A DNA stretch of 64,000 nt from Corynebacterium lemuris (GTDB taxonomy: Bacteria; Actinomycetota; Actinomycetes; Mycobacteriales; Mycobacteriaceae): the NCBI RefSeq assembly GCF_024919295.1, contig NZ_JANWTC010000005.1, positions 1 to 64,000 on the forward strand, given 5' to 3'. Below are positions 28,272-38,475 of the stretch, piece by piece. The position numbers were made by a program, and so were the translations under genes. The notes under the pieces are model-generated. The model made no database searches. It had not been told where the DNA came from and saw nothing but the letters and a program-made list of their open reading frames with translations. How positions within the stretch are numbered: the stretch's first letter is position 1; each line of letters begins with the position of its first letter.

Positions 28272-28838
28272 GTGAAGTCCCTGAAGTCGGCCGCCCGTCG
28301 CGGCGGCATCATCTCCGCCGCCGCCCTGTCCGCGCTGGCACTGGCCTCCTGCTCTGCAGGCCAGGTAACCCAGACCGCCTCGCAGGTCGCTGCAGTCAAC
28401 GGCGCGGAGGGCAACTCCGAGGACGGCACCGTGGTTGTCCGCGACGTCACCATCATGGTGGATCATGAGGGTGAGGCCGCCCTGAAGTTCACCGCCGTGA
28501 ACCAGGACACGACCATGACTGAGCACACCCTCGAGTCCGTCGAGGTCGACGGCACCCCCGTCGACATTGAGTCCACCACCCTCGCCCGCGACTGCGTCCT
28601 CGTGGCGGATTCCGCCGCCGGCCTGGAGGCCACCCCCCAGGCTGAGGGCATCGGCTGCATCGAGTACGTCGAGGCCTCCCTGCCGAACGACAACTTCGCC
28701 TACGCCGGCAATGTCCCCGTCGTCTTCACCTTCGACTCCGGTGAGATCGCCGTGGACGCCACCGTGTCCGCCCCGCAGCTGCCGGCCGGCAGCTTCGACC
28801 GCGAACCGGGTGCAGAGTCCGACTACAGCCTGAACTAG
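28272..28838 (+). CDS. Putative secreted lipoprotein
   Basis: The 188-residue product has a basic N-terminus, a hydrophobic stretch (GGIISAAALSALALASCSAG) and a lipobox LASC, so the mature lipoprotein begins at about C27. The mature part is mostly beta-prone, with two further cysteines (ARDCVLVADS and GIGCIEYVEA) that could form a disulfide. I do not recognise a family; a lipoprotein divergent from carD is common in corynebacteria. GTG at 28272 is chosen because GGAGG (28258-28262) lies about 9 bases ahead. A perfect terminator follows. Confidence 0.78.
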   Translation: MKSLKSAARRGGIISAAALSALALASCSAGQVTQTASQVAAVNGAEGNSEDGTVVVRDVTIMVDHEGEAALKFTAVNQDTTMTEHTLESVEVDGTPVDIESTTLARDCVLVADSAAGLEATPQAEGIGCIEYVEASLPNDNFAYAGNVPVVFTFDSGEIAVDATVSAPQLPAGSFDREPGAESDYSLN

Positions 28839-28854
28839 TCGCCATCATCACCGA

Positions 28855-28884
28855 CGCCCGGACTCCCGACAGGGAGTCCGGGCG
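28855..28884 (+). terminator. Terminator of the lipoprotein gene
   Basis: CGCCCGGACTCCC and GGGAGTCCGGGCG form a perfect 13-base stem with a GACA loop, 16 bases after the lipoprotein stop. It ends just before radA, and a short T-poor tail follows. Confidence 0.8.
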
Positions 28885-28907
28885 TTGTGCGCTCTAAGGT
28901 GGTGTCC

Positions 28908-30326
28908 ATGGCGCGTAAACCCCGGTCCGTCCACACCTGCTCCGAATGCGGCTACTCCTCCCCCAAATGGCTGGGGCGTTGCCCGGAGTGCGGATCCTGG
29001 GGCACCCTCGTGGAATCCGCCGTGGCCCCGAAGAGCGGTTCCGCCGGTGCCGCCGCCGTGGCTGCGGTCTCCGGCGCTGTCCCGCAGGGTCTGACCCCCA
29101 CCACCCCGGCCACCCCCATCACCCGGATCAGCGGCACCGCCGCGAGTTCCGTGCCCTCCGGTATCGGTGAACTCGACCGTGTCCTCGGTTCCGGTGTGGT
29201 GCCCGGTTCCGTCGTCCTCATGGCCGGTGAGCCCGGCGTGGGTAAGTCCACCCTCCTGCTGGAGGTGGCCAGCCGCTGGGCCTCCCAGCCCGCCGCCGAC
29301 GGGCAGGGTACCCGCAAGGCGCTCTACGTCACCGCGGAGGAATCCGCCGGTCAGGTCCGGGTGCGCGCTGAACGCACCAACGCGCTCAAGGACACCCTGT
29401 ACCTGGCGGCCGAATCCAACCTGGACATCGTCTTCGGGCATGTGGAACAGCTCAAACCCTCCCTCCTGATCGTCGACTCGGTGCAGACCATGCACGCCTC
29501 CGGGGTGGAGGGGGTCGCGGGCGGAGTGGCCCAGTCCCGCGCGGTCACCGCCGCACTGACCACCCTGGCCAAGACCTCCGGGATCCCCATCCTGCTGGTC
29601 GGGCATGTGACCAAGGACGGCAACGTCGCCGGCCCGCGGGTGCTCGAGCACCTGGTGGACGTGGTCCTCAACTTCGAGGGTGACCGGCAGTCCTCCCTGC
29701 GCATGCTGCGCGGCATCAAGAACCGCTTCGGCGCCACCGATGAGGTGGGTTGTTTCGAGCAGACCGCCGACGGCATCCGGGAGGTCCCCGACCCCTCCGG
29801 GCTGTTTCTCTCCCACCACGGCCACACCCCGGACGGTTCAGCGGTGACCGTGGCCATGGACGGCGTGCGTCCCCTGCTGGCCGAGGTGCAGGCCCTGACG
29901 GTGGACCCGGTGGCCAAGAATCCCCGCCGCGTGGTCACCGGCCTGGACACCAACCGGGTGCCCATGGTGCTGGCCGTGCTGCAGGCCCGGGCAGGCGAGC
30001 GCACCAACGAGAAGGACGCCTACGTGGCCACCGTCGGCGGGGTGCGCATCACCGAGACCGCCACCGACCTCGCCGTCGCCCTGGCCACCTGGTCCTCGCT
30101 GCATGAGCAGCCGCTGCCGGAGAAGACCGTCGTCATCGGCGAGGTCGGGCTGGCCGGGGAGCTGCGGCGGGTGCCCAACCTGGGCCGCCGCCTCGCGGAG
30201 GCCGCCCGCCTGGGATACGAGTACGCCGTCGTGCCCGCCGGGGAGGAACTCAGCGTCAAGGGCATGCGCATCGCGGAGGCCACCACTCTGCGGGAGGCGA
30301 TCAACCTGGTCTCCCCGCGCAGGTGA
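28908..30326 (+). CDS. radA: DNA repair protein RadA
   Basis: The 472-residue RecA-related ATPase helps process recombination intermediates. The N-terminal C4 zinc finger uses C11, C14, C25 and C28. The ATPase core has Walker A GEPGVGKST (107-115), VTAEESAGQVRVRAERT, Walker B LLIVDSVQTM, and the RadA-specific KNRFGATDEVG motif. The C-terminal Lon-like domain contains VGGVRITETATDLAVALA and GEVGLAGELRRVPNLGRRLA. The ATG at 28908 follows the lipoprotein terminator, and disA lies downstream, as in many actinobacteria. Confidence 0.95.
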   Translation: MARKPRSVHTCSECGYSSPKWLGRCPECGSWGTLVESAVAPKSGSAGAAAVAAVSGAVPQGLTPTTPATPITRISGTAASSVPSGIGELDRVLGSGVVPGSVVLMAGEPGVGKSTLLLEVASRWASQPAADGQGTRKALYVTAEESAGQVRVRAERTNALKDTLYLAAESNLDIVFGHVEQLKPSLLIVDSVQTMHASGVEGVAGGVAQSRAVTAALTTLAKTSGIPILLVGHVTKDGNVAGPRVLEHLVDVVLNFEGDRQSSLRMLRGIKNRFGATDEVGCFEQTADGIREVPDPSGLFLSHHGHTPDGSAVTVAMDGVRPLLAEVQALTVDPVAKNPRRVVTGLDTNRVPMVLAVLQARAGERTNEKDAYVATVGGVRITETATDLAVALATWSSLHEQPLPEKTVVIGEVGLAGELRRVPNLGRRLAEAARLGYEYAVVPAGEELSVKGMRIAEATTLREAINLVSPRR

Positions 30327-30382
30327 GCGGCCGGCAGCGGGCGTAGTTGACGGTCGGCGCAGGGGACCGGCGCAGCGCAGCG

Positions 30383-30388
30383 CTACAA
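30383..30388 (+). promoter_or_regulatory. -10 box of disA, leaderless
   Basis: TACAAT lies 9 bases before the disA ATG. With a normal -10 to start distance, the transcript would begin at or next to the ATG, so disA is probably leaderless. Confidence 0.55.
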
Positions 30389-30397
30389 TTACCCCCC

Positions 30398-31465
30398 ATG
30401 ACGCCTGCCTCCAGCACCCCCGCGCCCGCCACCCTGCGGGAGACCCTCCAGCACCTGGCCCCCGGGACCGGGCTGCGTGACGGACTCGACCGGATCGTGC
30501 GCGGACGCACCGGTGCCCTCATCGTCCTCGGCGACGGACCCGAGGTCATCGACCTGTGTGACGGCGGCATCGAATTCGACGTGCCCTTCGCCCCGACGCT
30601 GCTGCGTGAACTGTCGAAGATGGACGGCGCGGTGATCCTCTCCGATGACGGTTCCCGGATCCGGCGGGCCAATGTGCAGGTCGTGCCCTCCCCGGGTTTC
30701 CCCACCTCGGAGAGCGGCACCCGCCACCGCTCCGCCGAGCGCACCGCGCTGCAGTCGGGGCGTCCGGTCATCGCGGTGAGCCAGTCGATGAACGTGATCA
30801 CCCTCTACGTCGAGGGGGCGCGTTATGTCCTGGACAGCCCGGAGACGATCCTCACCCGCGCCAATCAGGCGATCGGCACGCTCGAGCGCTACCGCACCCG
30901 GCTGGACCACGCGAACCAGCGTCTGTTCGTCTCCGAGATCAACAACTACGCCACCGTGTCCGATGTCGTGTCGGTGATGCAGCGGGAGCTGCTGGTCAAA
31001 CGCGTCGGTATCGAGCTGGACCAGAACGTCCTCGAACTGGGCACCGACGGCCGTCAGCTCAACCTCCAGCTGACGGAGCTGCGCGGCGACAATGACCGGC
31101 AGATCGACCTGCTCATCCGCGACTACCTGGTGGCGGAGGGCCCGCCCTCGGACGAGGCCGTGGGTGAGGCGACCCGGGCGCTGGATGAGCTGGGTGACGC
31201 GGACCTGCTCAAGCCCACCAATGTGGCCCGGATCCTGGGTCTGCCGGCCACGGAGGAGTCACTGACGCAGTGGATCGTGCCGCGCGGCTACCGGGTGCTC
31301 AGCCGGGTGCCGCGGGTGCAGATGTTCCTCAAGCACAAGATCATCACCGCGCTCGGTGACGTCAAGGCGCTGCTGGCCGCCTCCGAGGAGGAGCTGGCCG
31401 GGATCGACAACGTGGGTACCCTGTGGGCCCGTCACGTGCATGAGGGCCTCAACCGTCTGGTCTGA
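30398..31465 (+). CDS. disA: DNA-integrity scanning diadenylate cyclase
   Basis: The 355-residue DisA makes cyclic di-AMP from two ATP and scans DNA for branched structures. The N-terminal DAC domain shows KMDGAVILSDDGSRI (DGA motif) and SGTRHRSAERTA (RHR motif). A helical linker follows, and the C-terminus is a helix-hairpin-helix DNA-binding domain (EEELAGIDNVGTLWARHVHE). The ATG at 30398 is preceded by TACAAT and no ribosome binding site. It lies 71 bases after radA. Confidence 0.95.
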   Translation: MTPASSTPAPATLRETLQHLAPGTGLRDGLDRIVRGRTGALIVLGDGPEVIDLCDGGIEFDVPFAPTLLRELSKMDGAVILSDDGSRIRRANVQVVPSPGFPTSESGTRHRSAERTALQSGRPVIAVSQSMNVITLYVEGARYVLDSPETILTRANQAIGTLERYRTRLDHANQRLFVSEINNYATVSDVVSVMQRELLVKRVGIELDQNVLELGTDGRQLNLQLTELRGDNDRQIDLLIRDYLVAEGPPSDEAVGEATRALDELGDADLLKPTNVARILGLPATEESLTQWIVPRGYRVLSRVPRVQMFLKHKIITALGDVKALLAASEEELAGIDNVGTLWARHVHEGLNRLV

Positions 31466-31475
31466 GCCGGCGGAC

Positions 31476-32165
31476 CTAGCCCAGGTTGAAGGTGTGGGCA
31501 TCGGAGGGGTTGTCCCCGATGACGGCGTGCAGGAAGAAGGCGCCGGTGCCCACGTTCTGCCGGTTGCTGCACTGCCCGGGCTGGGAACCCAGCCGTGACC
31601 ACACGGCCTGGAAGCGGCGTTCATCACCGGCGGGGAAGGTCTCCTCACCGGTGAGGATGGAGGGGAAGCAGTCGGTGTCGGCCCACACGCGCGCGTTGGA
31701 CTCCAGGTCGTAGACCTCGAAGCGCAGTTCATCGTCGTCGAGGTTGATCTCGCAGTCGGCGTCGGTGGGGTTGGTCACCGTCATGTAGAAGGTGGGTTGG
31801 ACGTCATCCCCGTAGGAGGGCCGGTCGGAGGAGGCCGCGATCCGCAGGTCAGGCAGCTCGCAGATGTCCTTGCCCTCGGCGCTGGGCTCCTCGCTTGCTG
31901 ACGCCCGCGTGCTCTCGCTCTCCTCCGCCGCCTCTTCTTCCGAGGTGGTCTCCGAGGTCTCCGAGACCTCGGTCGTGTCGGTGGCAGCGGCCGCTGCAGC
32001 GGTCGTCTCCGTCGGGGAGGCCGGGGTGGGGTCGTCGGAGCCGCGGTTGGCGAAGGACACCAGACCCCAGACCAGCAGCGCGACGAGGACCAGGATGATC
32101 GCGGCCGCGGCGACGCGACGGCGGACGTAGATCTCTTCGGGGAGTCGGGGGCTGCTGTTGCTCAC
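31476..32165 (-). CDS. Membrane-anchored extracytoplasmic protein, unknown function
   Basis: About 229 residues. A short cytoplasmic head is followed by one hydrophobic helix (AAAAIILVLVALLVWGLVSF). Next comes a disordered, Thr/Ser/Glu/Ala-rich linker of about 60 residues, and then a compact C-terminal domain with four cysteines (ICELP, DADCEINL, TDCFPSI, GQCSNRQ). The C-terminal domain looks like a small beta fold outside the membrane (YMTVTNPTDADCEIN resembles DUF4232/DUF4352-like modules). The GTG at 32165 is chosen because TAGAGT precedes it at leaderless distance; GTGs at 32171 and 32174 are alternatives. It converges on disA. Confidence 0.72.
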   Translation of the reverse strand: MSNSSPRLPEEIYVRRRVAAAAIILVLVALLVWGLVSFANRGSDDPTPASPTETTAAAAAATDTTEVSETSETTSEEEAAEESESTRASASEEPSAEGKDICELPDLRIAASSDRPSYGDDVQPTFYMTVTNPTDADCEINLDDDELRFEVYDLESNARVWADTDCFPSILTGEETFPAGDERRFQAVWSRLGSQPGQCSNRQNVGTGAFFLHAVIGDNPSDAHTFNLG

Positions 32166-32230
32166 GCCCACCACTCTAATTCCCGGGGTCCGCGGAAGGG
32201 GTACCTCAGCTCCCCGCGTGTCCTGCCCGC

Positions 32231-32854
32231 CTACTGCACGCCGTCGGCGATGACGAGTTCGGTGGAACCGTCGGAGAGCAGGTAGCGCAGGCCGACGATG
32301 CCCGCCCGGCCGTCGGCGATCCGCTTCTGCAGCGGGGCGAGCCGGTGCTTGATCTGCATGACCACCTCAATGATGTGCTGGCGTTCGAATCCCGGCAGGG
32401 TGTTCATGCCGCGGGCCCGGGCCTCGAGGATGGAGGGGGCGACCTTCTCGATGAGGATGCGCTCCAGGCCGTTGGGGATGTTCCCGCCGGACAGGGCCTC
32501 GGCGGTGGCGGCGACCGCACCGCAGGACTCGTGCCCCATGACCACGACGAGTTCCACGCCGAGACTCTTGATGGCGTACTCGATTGAGGCGAGCACGGCC
32601 GGGTCGAGGATCTCCCCGGCGGTGCGGACCACGAACAGGTCACCGAGGCCGACGTCGAAGATCAACTCGACGGGGACACGCGAATCGGAACAGGAGAGGA
32701 CCACGGCGCGGGGGTTCTGGCCGCGGCGCAGCTCCGTCCGGCGGAGGATGTCCTGGTTGGGGCGTTCCTGCTGCTGGAGAACGAATCGTTGATTTCCGGC
32801 CTGCAGTGCTTCCCAGACGGCCTGGGGGTTGTCGGCGACATCTTTCATTGGCAT
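32231..32854 (-). CDS. Beta-class carbonic anhydrase
   Basis: The 207-residue protein interconverts CO2 and bicarbonate. Zinc and catalytic residues are in VVLSCSDSRVPVE (C55, D57, R59) and VVMGHESCGAVAA (H108, C111). FVVRTAGEILDPAVLASIEY and the C-terminal GIVGLRYLLSDGSTELV also fit the family. It is shorter than Mycobacterium transmembrane carbonic anhydrase fusions and has no signal peptide. ATG at 32854 is used; ATG two codons later is possible. It is divergent from mutY with only 64 bases between. Confidence 0.92.
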   Translation of the reverse strand: MPMKDVADNPQAVWEALQAGNQRFVLQQQERPNQDILRRTELRRGQNPRAVVLSCSDSRVPVELIFDVGLGDLFVVRTAGEILDPAVLASIEYAIKSLGVELVVVMGHESCGAVAATAEALSGGNIPNGLERILIEKVAPSILEARARGMNTLPGFERQHIIEVVMQIKHRLAPLQKRIADGRAGIVGLRYLLSDGSTELVIADGVQ

Positions 32855-32918
32855 GAGCGCAATTGTTCCAGACTCCGCCGCCCGGGTGCGCACATGACCT
32901 GTCCTAGACTGGTCGATC

Positions 32919-33785
32919 ATGTCTGTTTCTTCTGTGCTCGCCTGGTTTGACCGCAATGAACGCCCCCTCGCGTGGCGGGAACCGGGCACCGGCGCATGGG
33001 GGATCCTGCTCAGCGAGGTGATGAGCCAGCAGACCCCCGTCGCCCGGGTGGAGCCGGTGTGGCGGGAGTGGATGGCCCGGTGGCCCGATCCGGCGGCCTT
33101 CGCGCAGGCCTCCCCCGCGGAGGTGCTGCGTGCCTGGGGCAAGCTGGGCTACCCGCGCCGGGCGTTGCGCCTGCTGGAGTGCGCGCAACAGATCGTGGAG
33201 CTTCACGACGGCCGCGTCCCCGAGGACGTCGATGAGCTCCTCGCCCTGCCCGGCATCGGTGACTACACCGCCCGCGCCGTGGCGTGTTTCGCCTACGGGC
33301 AGAACGTGCCGGTCGTGGACACCAACGTGCGGCGGGTGCACCGTCGCGCGGTGGAGGGGCGCTATCTGGCGGGGACGGCGTCGAAAAGCGAGCTGGCGGC
33401 GGTCGCGGCGTGGCTGCCGCAGGACGGGCGGGGACCGCGCTTCTCCGCGGCGCTGATGGAGCTCGGTGCCCTGGTGTGCACCGCGGGTGCTCCGGAGTGC
33501 GGGGTGTGCCCGCTGCGCAGCCGCTGCGCGTGGGTCGCGGCCGGCAGTCCACCGCCCAGCGCGGAGGAACTGGCGAAGAAGAAGGTGCAGAAGTTCCTCG
33601 GCACCGACCGGCAGGTCCGCGGGAAAATCATGGATGTGCTGCGCGGGGCGGACACGGCGGTGCCGCAGTCCGCGATCGACGTCGTCTGGCCCGATGCCGC
33701 GCAACGCTCACGCGCCCTGTACTCCCTGCTGGAGGACGGACTGGCGGAACAGGACGAGCGCGGTTACTTCCACCTGCCGCGGTAG
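32919..33785 (+). CDS. mutY: A/G-specific adenine glycosylase
   Basis: The 288-residue MutY removes adenine mispaired with 8-oxoguanine. The catalytic glutamate is in LLSEVMSQQTPVARV (E33); the helix-hairpin-helix is ALPGIGDYTARAVACFAYG (about 109-127) followed by the catalytic aspartate in VVDTNVRRV (D134). A 4Fe-4S cluster is formed by C187, C194, C197 and C203 (C-x6-C-x2-C-x5-C). The protein is short, lacking a full NUDIX-like C-terminal domain; the tail instead has PQSAIDVVWPDAAQRSRALY. That short form is usual in actinobacteria. The 3' end overlaps a tiny convergent gene. Confidence 0.95.
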   Translation: MSVSSVLAWFDRNERPLAWREPGTGAWGILLSEVMSQQTPVARVEPVWREWMARWPDPAAFAQASPAEVLRAWGKLGYPRRALRLLECAQQIVELHDGRVPEDVDELLALPGIGDYTARAVACFAYGQNVPVVDTNVRRVHRRAVEGRYLAGTASKSELAAVAAWLPQDGRGPRFSAALMELGALVCTAGAPECGVCPLRSRCAWVAAGSPPPSAEELAKKKVQKFLGTDRQVRGKIMDVLRGADTAVPQSAIDVVWPDAAQRSRALYSLLEDGLAEQDERGYFHLPR

Positions 33786-33934
33786 TTCAGTCCACCGGGC
33801 AGCTTCACCCAGATCCCGCCGCGGCTGTTGACGGTCACCGGCCCGATCCGGGTGGAGGCGGAGGCCCCGGAACCGGAGAGGTTCAGCCAGCTGTTCTTCC
33901 CCAGCTTCTTTCTCCTGCGGAAGGTGATGCCCAC
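33764..33934 (-). CDS. Small DUF4236-like protein
   Basis: The 56-residue product contains FRRRKKLGKNSWLNLSGSG, then RIGPVTVNSRGGIWVKLPGG, ending LNYRGRWK. The pattern of a basic F-R-R-x-x-K-L opening, L-N-x-S-x-S-G, and a glycine-rich end is that of DUF4236, a short beta-rich domain of unknown function. GTG at 33934 is chosen because GAGGAG lies about 10 bases upstream; a GTG three codons earlier is too close to it. Its last 22 bases overlap the end of mutY on the other strand. Confidence 0.75.
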   Translation of the reverse strand: MGITFRRRKKLGKNSWLNLSGSGASASTRIGPVTVNSRGGIWVKLPGGLNYRGRWK

Positions 33935-34043
33935 TATCCCCACGCTCCTCAACTGGTCACCCGGTGGTATTGCCCCGATTATAGGACGCCCGGCCTCCGG
34001 AGTGGAGGTGCTCGGAGCCGGGGATACCTCCGCGCGCAGAACA

Positions 34044-34091
34044 GAGCCCGCCCCCCTTTCCCGGGGTTGCGGGGAAAGGGAGGGCGGGCTC
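34044..34091 (-). terminator. Strong terminator of clpC
   Basis: GAGCCCGCCC and GGGCGGGCTC, extended inward by CCCTTTCCC against GGGAAAGGG, form a stem of about 20 base pairs with a GC-rich loop. It lies 25 bases after the clpC stop on the minus strand. Confidence 0.85.
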
Positions 34092-34116
34092 TACGGTGCC
34101 CTGTCGGCGGGTGAAC

Positions 34117-36831
34117 CTACGCCTGGGGCTGTGCGCCGCCTGCGCCGGCCGGGCCCTCATCGGTGCCGGCGGTGGACAGGTCGTCGGTGATCTCCGGGAC
34201 GTCCGGGATCACGGTGTCCTCCTCAACATCGCGGATCGCCTCCGCAGCCTCCGGGGACATCTCCGAGAAGGTACCCTCCGGCAGCGGCTTCGGGCGCGGT
34301 GTGAACGTGAACTTCGCAGAGTCGGTGTTCTTGTCCTCACCGTCCCAGCCGTCGACGTCGACGGTGACGATCTCACCGGCACCGAGCTCGCCGAAGAGGA
34401 TCTTCTCACTCATCACGTCCTCGATCTCACGCTGGATGGTGCGGCGCAGCGGACGGGCGCCGAGGACCGGGTCGAAGCCACGTCGGGCCAGGAGTGCCTT
34501 GGCCTTGTCGCTGAGCTCGATGCCCATGTCCTTGGCGGCCAGCGCCTTCGCGACGCGGCCGATGAGCAGCTCCACCATCTGGACGATCTGCTCACGGGTG
34601 AGCTGGTGGAAGACCACGATCTCGTCGATACGGTTGAGGAACTCGGGGCGGAAGTGCTTCTTCAGCTCATCGTTGACCTTGTTCTTCATGCGCTCGTACT
34701 GGGCGTCGGAGTCCGTCTCCGAGGAGCCGGTGAAGCCCAGGCCGACGGCCTTCGAGATGTCCTGGGTGCCCAGGTTCGAGGTGAAGATGAGCACCGTGTT
34801 CTTGAAGTCCACGACACGTCCCTGGCCGTCGGTGAGACGACCGTCCTCGAGGACCTGCAGGAGGGTGTTGTAGATCTCCTTGTGGGCCTTCTCGATCTCA
34901 TCGAAGAGCACAACGGAGAAGGGCTTGCGGCGGACCTTCTCGGTGAGCTGGCCACCCTCCTCGTAACCGACGTATCCGGGGGGAGCACCGAACAGGCGCG
35001 AGGCGGTGAAGCGGTCGTGGAACTCGCCCATGTCGATCTGGATGAGGGCGTCGTCGTCACCGAAGAGGAACGCGGCGAGCGCCTTGGACAGCTCCGTCTT
35101 GCCCACGCCGGAGGGGCCGGCGAAGATGAAGGAACCGGAGGGACGCTTCGGGTCCTTCAGACCGGCACGGGTACGGCGGATCGCACGGGAGACGGCCTGG
35201 ACGGCCTCTTCCTGGCCGATGATGCGCTTGTGCAGCTCATCCTCCATGCGCAGCAGGCGGGAGGACTCCTCCTCGGTCAGCTTGAACACCGGGATACCGG
35301 TCCAGGCACCGAGAACCTCTGCGATCTGCTCCTCGCCGACCTCGGCGATCTCCTCGAGATCACCCGAACGCCACTGCTTCTCCTTCTCGGAGCGCTCCTC
35401 ACCCAGCTTGCGTTCCTTATCACGCAGACCCGCGGCCTTCTCGAAGTCCTGGGCGTCGATCGCCGCCTCCTTCTCACGGCGGACGTCGGCGATGCGCTCG
35501 TCGATCTCGCGCAGACCCTCCGGGGCGGTCATACGCTTGATGCGCATGCGGGCGCCGGCCTCATCAATGAGGTCGACGGCCTTGTCCGGCAGGAAACGGT
35601 CGTTGATGTAGCGGTCCGAGAGGTTCGCCGCGGCAACCAGGGCACTGTCCGTGATGGAGACACGGTGGTGTGCCTCGTAGCGGTCACGCAGACCCTTGAG
35701 GATCTCGATGGTCAGCTCGACGGAGGGCTCCGGGACCTGGACCGGCTGGAAACGACGCTCCAGGGCGGCGTCCTTCTCGATGTGCTTGCGGTACTCGTCG
35801 AGCGTGGTCGCTCCGATGGTCTGCAGCTCACCGCGGGCCAGCTTCGGCTTGAGCAGTGAGGCGGCGTCGATCGCGCCCTCGGCGGCACCCGCACCCACCA
35901 GGGTGTGGATCTCGTCGATGAACAGGATGATGTCGCCGCGCTGGTTGATCTCCTTGAGCACCTTCTTCAGGCGCTCCTCGAAGTCACCGCGGTACCGGGA
36001 ACCGGCGACCAGGGAACCCAGGTCCAGGGAGTAGACCTGCTTGTCCTTGAGGGTCTCCGGCACCTTGCCGTTGACGATGTCCAGGGCCAGGCCCTCGACC
36101 ACCGCGGTCTTACCCACACCGGGCTCGCCGATGAGGACCGGGTTGTTCTTCGTGCGGCGGGAGAGCACCTGCATGATGCGCTCGATCTCCTTGCCACGGC
36201 CGACCACCGGGTCCAGCTTGCCGTCGCGGGCGGCCTGGGTGAGGTTGCGGCCGAACTGGTCGAGCACGAGGGAGCTGGAACGCTCGCCCGGACCGCCCTG
36301 ACCCGGCTGACCGCCACGGGCGGCACCGGTGCCGGCGCCGACCGGACCGGAGCCCGCTTCGGGGGTGGCCTCCGGGTTCGCACCCTGGCCGCCTTCGTAA
36401 CCGGAGAGCAGCTGGATGACCTGCTGGCGCACGCGCGGCAGGTCAGCGCCCAGCTTCACCAGCACCTGGGCGGCCACGCCCTCACCCTCACGGATGAGGC
36501 CGAGCAGCAGGAACTCGGTACCGATGTACTTGTGCCCCATCTGCAGCCCCTCGCGGAGCGAGAGCTCCAGGACCTTCTTGGCGCGGGGAGTGAAGGGGAT
36601 GTGGCCGGTGTGCGGCTGGGTGCCGTGGCCGATGATCTCCTCGACCTCCTGACGCACGGCATCCAGCGAGATGCCCATGGATTCCAGGGCCTTCGCCGCC
36701 ACCCCCTCGCCCTCATGGATGAGGCCGAGCAGGATGTGCTCGGTGCCGATGTAATTGTGGTTGAGCAGCCGCGCTTCTTCCTGCGCCAGAACAATGACGC
36801 GCCGCGCCCGGTCGGTGAACCGTTCAAACAT
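34117..36831 (-). CDS. clpC: ATP-dependent Clp protease ATPase subunit ClpC
   Basis: The 904-residue Hsp100 unfoldase feeds substrates to ClpP. The N-terminal double Clp domain begins [20 protein letters not shown] and repeats as [10 protein letters not shown] and [11 protein letters not shown] Gly/Pro-rich linker follows at about 160-185. AAA domain 1 has Walker [15 protein letters not shown] and Walker [15 protein letters not shown]. The middle domain carries a UVR motif ([18 protein letters not shown]). AAA domain 2 has [16 protein letters not shown], and the ClpP-docking loop appears as VGLGFTG. The acidic C-terminal tail ends [15 protein letters not shown] at 36831 has AGGGG upstream. 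A ClgR-like operator lies upstream. Confidence 0.96.
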   Translation of the reverse strand: MFERFTDRARRVIVLAQEEARLLNHNYIGTEHILLGLIHEGEGVAAKALESMGISLDAVRQEVEEIIGHGTQPHTGHIPFTPRAKKVLELSLREGLQMGHKYIGTEFLLLGLIREGEGVAAQVLVKLGADLPRVRQQVIQLLSGYEGGQGANPEATPEAGSGPVGAGTGAARGGQPGQGGPGERSSSLVLDQFGRNLTQAARDGKLDPVVGRGKEIERIMQVLSRRTKNNPVLIGEPGVGKTAVVEGLALDIVNGKVPETLKDKQVYSLDLGSLVAGSRYRGDFEERLKKVLKEINQRGDIILFIDEIHTLVGAGAAEGAIDAASLLKPKLARGELQTIGATTLDEYRKHIEKDAALERRFQPVQVPEPSVELTIEILKGLRDRYEAHHRVSITDSALVAAANLSDRYINDRFLPDKAVDLIDEAGARMRIKRMTAPEGLREIDERIADVRREKEAAIDAQDFEKAAGLRDKERKLGEERSEKEKQWRSGDLEEIAEVGEEQIAEVLGAWTGIPVFKLTEEESSRLLRMEDELHKRIIGQEEAVQAVSRAIRRTRAGLKDPKRPSGSFIFAGPSGVGKTELSKALAAFLFGDDDALIQIDMGEFHDRFTASRLFGAPPGYVGYEEGGQLTEKVRRKPFSVVLFDEIEKAHKEIYNTLLQVLEDGRLTDGQGRVVDFKNTVLIFTSNLGTQDISKAVGLGFTGSSETDSDAQYERMKNKVNDELKKHFRPEFLNRIDEIVVFHQLTREQIVQMVELLIGRVAKALAAKDMGIELSDKAKALLARRGFDPVLGARPLRRTIQREIEDVMSEKILFGELGAGEIVTVDVDGWDGEDKNTDSAKFTFTPRPKPLPEGTFSEMSPEAAEAIRDVEEDTVIPDVPEITDDLSTAGTDEGPAGAGGAQPQA

Positions 36832-36951
36832 GTCGTTACCCCTAACCTTTGTGCCTAACTTGTCATCCACTCTAACGCGCGGACGGGCCAAACTATTTGC
36901 ACTCGAATTCCTCAAGTGCCAACTTATGCATATATCTGCAGGTCAAAGGCA

Positions 36952-36969
36952 TGTACGCCTTTAGCGAAC
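36952..36969. promoter_or_regulatory. ClgR-type operator upstream of clpC
   Basis: TGTACGCCTTTAGCGAAC matches my recollection of the ClgR consensus (WNNWCGCYNANRGCGWWS) at all positions except the central one, where the complement is present. It lies 121 bases before the clpC start, between clpC and guaB1. ClgR activates clp genes in corynebacteria, so heat- or stress-induced control of clpC is likely. The consensus is from memory. Confidence 0.7.
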
Positions 36970-36992
36970 AGGCCAGGAACCGCCCATGATGA

Positions 36993-38465
<1,473 letters not shown>

Positions 38466-38475
38466 TCAGACCGGA

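Noticed and set aside
32855..33142. N-terminal extension of the carbonic anhydrase
   Set aside because: The frame stays open into mutY on the other strand, but the extension has no family similarity. The known family start fits the ATG at 32854.
34096..35859. Plus-strand open frame inside clpC
   Set aside because: Antisense to an unmistakable ClpC AAA+ gene.
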